Shown here: piece after piece, positions 62,585 to 64,000 of the stretch
Position numbering within the stretch: position 1 is the stretch's first letter
Layout: every line of letters begins with the position of its first letter
Assembly (NCBI GenBank): GCA_964438975.1
Contig: CAYTMU010000012.1
Coordinates: 12,475 to 76,474 of the forward strand
Length of the DNA: 64,000 nt
Reading direction: 5' to 3'
DNA from: Chryseosolibacter sp964438975
GTDB taxonomy: Bacteria > Bacteroidota > Bacteroidia > Cytophagales > Cyclobacteriaceae
The notes under the pieces: generated by a model
What the model was told of the DNA's origin: nothing
Database searches by the model: none
The model's input: the letters and a program-made list of their open reading frames with translations, nothing else
Program-made: the position numbers and the translations under genes

Positions 62585-63690
62585 TGATTGCCCGGTGTAC
62601 GTCGGTAATACCGGGCACCGGTCAACTGCGATTCAGGTGCCGGATCGTTTTCTCTTTGCTGGTTCTTGTGCATGTTGCAGCCGCACAGGATCTGAGTATC
62701 GCAGATGAATCGAAGAAAAATGAGAGCGACTCTATCAGGAGTCGGTACATCAGTGGCTTTCCCGATCACTTCTTCCTGTATCCCGTTCTCAAGCAACGCG
62801 GTCTGAATTTTGAGCTATCGAACGCCGATCGCAGCTCGAAGTTGACGTACCGACCCAACAACACCTATAGTTTGGGTTTGGGGATGTATCTGTTTGAGCT
62901 TGGCGTCGAGATCGCGTTCGCAATTCCCCTCCGCGAGCAGAGTATCGATCGGTTTGGCAGATCGGATGCACGCGACCTTCAGTTAAATGTGCTGGCAAAA
63001 CGATGGGGCGCCGACCTGTTTTCACAAAACTATTCGGGATTTTATATCGATGATAGCCAAGTACAAGTGTTGCAAGACGAAGCATTTCCGCAGCGTCAGG
63101 ATATTGGGATCAAGAATTTCGGGCTAACGGGACATTATGTATTCAATCACGAGCGTTTTTCCCTACGCTCCGCGTACAACTATGCCGAGCGGCAGCTCTC
63201 GACCAAGGGATCTTTCATCCTGCTAGGAACACTTTCGACATTCCGGATCGCCGCCGATTCATCCATTGTCATCCCCGCCCGACGACCTGATTTTGGAAGC
63301 GAAGCTGACTTTACACGCTTGCGCTATACCACTTTCAGCGTTGCACCGGGTTATGCGTTCAATCTCACCTACAACAACTTCTTCCTGAACACGACGCTCG
63401 CACTGGGGCCGGCCCACCATTGGCTGAACTACGATCTGGAAGGTCAGCGCGCAACACAACATGATATTGCCGTGAACACGTTCTTTGGTGCGCGAGTCGC
63501 GATCGGGTACAATGGTTCGAGATTGTTCGGCGGTGTGAGCTTTGTTTCACAAGGTACCACGTTGGGTATCGACCGTGTTAATTTTTCGAGTAGCAACAGT
63601 GTGTTTAAGGTGTTGATGGGATACCGCTTTCGGGAGTGGGGTATTTTGCGAAAGCGCGTATGGGATATTGTGCCGTTTATTTCACCGTAG
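62584..63690 (+). CDS. DUF4421-family outer-membrane-type protein
   Basis: 368 residues. A signal peptide (VFSLLVLVHVAAAQ) ends near residue 35. The mature part alternates short hydrophobic strands (YSLGLGMYLFELGVEIAFAIPL, YAFNLTYNNFFLNTTLALGPAH, VAIGYNGSRLFGGVSFVSQG), suggesting an outer-membrane beta barrel, and matches DUF4421. The ATG overlaps the hslU stop by one base (TGATG), so translation is coupled. Function unknown. Confidence 0.8.
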   Translation: MIARCTSVIPGTGQLRFRCRIVFSLLVLVHVAAAQDLSIADESKKNESDSIRSRYISGFPDHFFLYPVLKQRGLNFELSNADRSSKLTYRPNNTYSLGLGMYLFELGVEIAFAIPLREQSIDRFGRSDARDLQLNVLAKRWGADLFSQNYSGFYIDDSQVQVLQDEAFPQRQDIGIKNFGLTGHYVFNHERFSLRSAYNYAERQLSTKGSFILLGTLSTFRIAADSSIVIPARRPDFGSEADFTRLRYTTFSVAPGYAFNLTYNNFFLNTTLALGPAHHWLNYDLEGQRATQHDIAVNTFFGARVAIGYNGSRLFGGVSFVSQGTTLGIDRVNFSSSNSVFKVLMGYRFREWGILRKRVWDIVPFISP

Positions 63691-63760
63691 TGTTAGCACA
63701 TCCATTCCCCCTGCAGCCTCAATGGCTCGGCCACACGACACATCTACATTGAGCTGCTAA

Positions 63761-63932
63761 TACTGTGAAGAGATCGCGAAGGCGCAGCCCTTCATTCGTG
63801 ATCATCCGTGAAATCCGTGACGAAAATATCTGATCATTTTTTGCCGCGAATTTCACCAAGTAACACGAATTTAGAGTACTGTGAAAAGGTCGTAAGGCTA
63901 GCCCCATTCGCGCAATCCGTGGCAAAAGAAAA
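63761..63932. repeat. Imperfect 34-38-bp direct duplication with CCGTG-type motifs
   Basis: Copy one at 63761-63798 and copy two at 63877-63910 both read TACTGTGAA-AG-TCG-AAGGC--GCCC--ATTCG. Each is followed by ATCCGTG(A/G) and an A-rich run (63812-63826 and 63914-63932). The copies are 116 bp apart and abut the stop of the partial gene at 63933. Confidence 0.7.
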
Positions 63933-64000
63933 CTAAATGTGACGAATCTCTTCAACGGAGAGCTTTGTGAATCTGGCGATCTGTTCGATCGGCATACCAT
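63933..64000 (-). CDS. C-terminus of a probable Rpn/PD-(D/E)XK transposase-family protein (5' partial, off window)
   Basis: Only about 21 residues are visible, ending GMPIEQIARFTKLSVEEIRHI and stop. This GMPIEQIA...LSVEEI tail is the usual ending of Rpn-type nuclease/transposase-family (PD-(D/E)XK) proteins. A competing 93-residue frame over the same bases reads through the repeat and is not protein-like. Family is inferred from the tail alone. Confidence 0.5.
   Translation of the reverse strand, partial: GMPIEQIARFTKLSVEEIRHI

Noticed and set aside
63719..64000. A 93-residue minus-strand frame at the right edge
   Set aside because: It translates the CCGTG repeat and is not protein-like; the shorter frame ending at 63933 carries a recognisable C-terminal motif.

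Overview
This 64 kb window is a scaffold from a member of the Bacteroidota, most likely a Cytophagales-type soil or freshwater bacterium. Evidence for this is the two-subunit methylmalonyl-CoA mutase, the GH3-family adenylating enzyme, many Tat-exported Gfo/Idh/MocA oxidoreductases, DUF6786, DUF6807 and DUF1080 proteins, TAnnTTTG-type -7 promoter boxes and a general lack of Shine-Dalgarno sequences. Two runs of exactly 100 N (6609-6708 and 13268-13367) are assembly gaps, so order and distance across them are not proven. No rRNA, tRNA, CRISPR array, prophage or complete insertion sequence was seen.

Layout. 1-6560: a partial aldehyde dehydrogenase, a DUF6786 lipoprotein, a rhomboid protease, an isopropylmalate-synthase-like enzyme and a sugar-porter MFS protein. 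6735-13262: an exported coiled-coil protein, an exported bicupin, a tightly coupled five-gene minus-strand operon (SDR, ROK kinase, SIS protein, MetE-like enzyme, metallo-beta-lactamase-fold hydrolase) and a META-domain lipoprotein. 13371-22386: two Gfo/Idh/MocA proteins, an SMP-30 lactonase, a small heat-shock-like protein, Skp/OmpH, VanZ, xseA-xseB, a second propeller lactonase and a methyltransferase. 22551-29081: an exported carbohydrate locus (DUF1080, Tat Gfo/Idh/MocA, DUF6807, Tat beta-propeller, Gfo/Idh/MocA, Tat sugar isomerase), plausibly working on oxidised (3-keto) sugars outside the cytoplasm. 29115-38440: small metabolic and stress genes, including ArfB, an HPF/RaiA factor, a GH5 glycosidase, glycerate kinase and two KGG-motif proteins. 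38509-47627: HrpB and IGHMBP2-like helicases, a SMUG2-like glycosylase, a membrane-anchored patatin and the GH3-family enzyme. 47730-63690: core functions: HtrA protease, dnaA, mutA-mutB, dxr-rseP, an OmpA/PD40 protein, lon and hslU with a DUF4421 protein. The right edge cuts into a gene whose last codons look like an Rpn/PD-(D/E)XK transposase-family C-terminus.

Themes. Extracytoplasmic sugar oxidation, lactone hydrolysis and isomerisation recur: five exported Tat-type proteins, two exported lactonases and an exported bicupin. Envelope and protein quality control form a second theme (Skp, HtrA, RseP, rhomboid, Lon, HslU, Hsp20-like). Several intergenic spaces hold short tandem or inverted repeats of about 7-10 bp that press against start and stop codons; one flanks an assembly gap. 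All functions are read from sequence motifs only; no database search was run.
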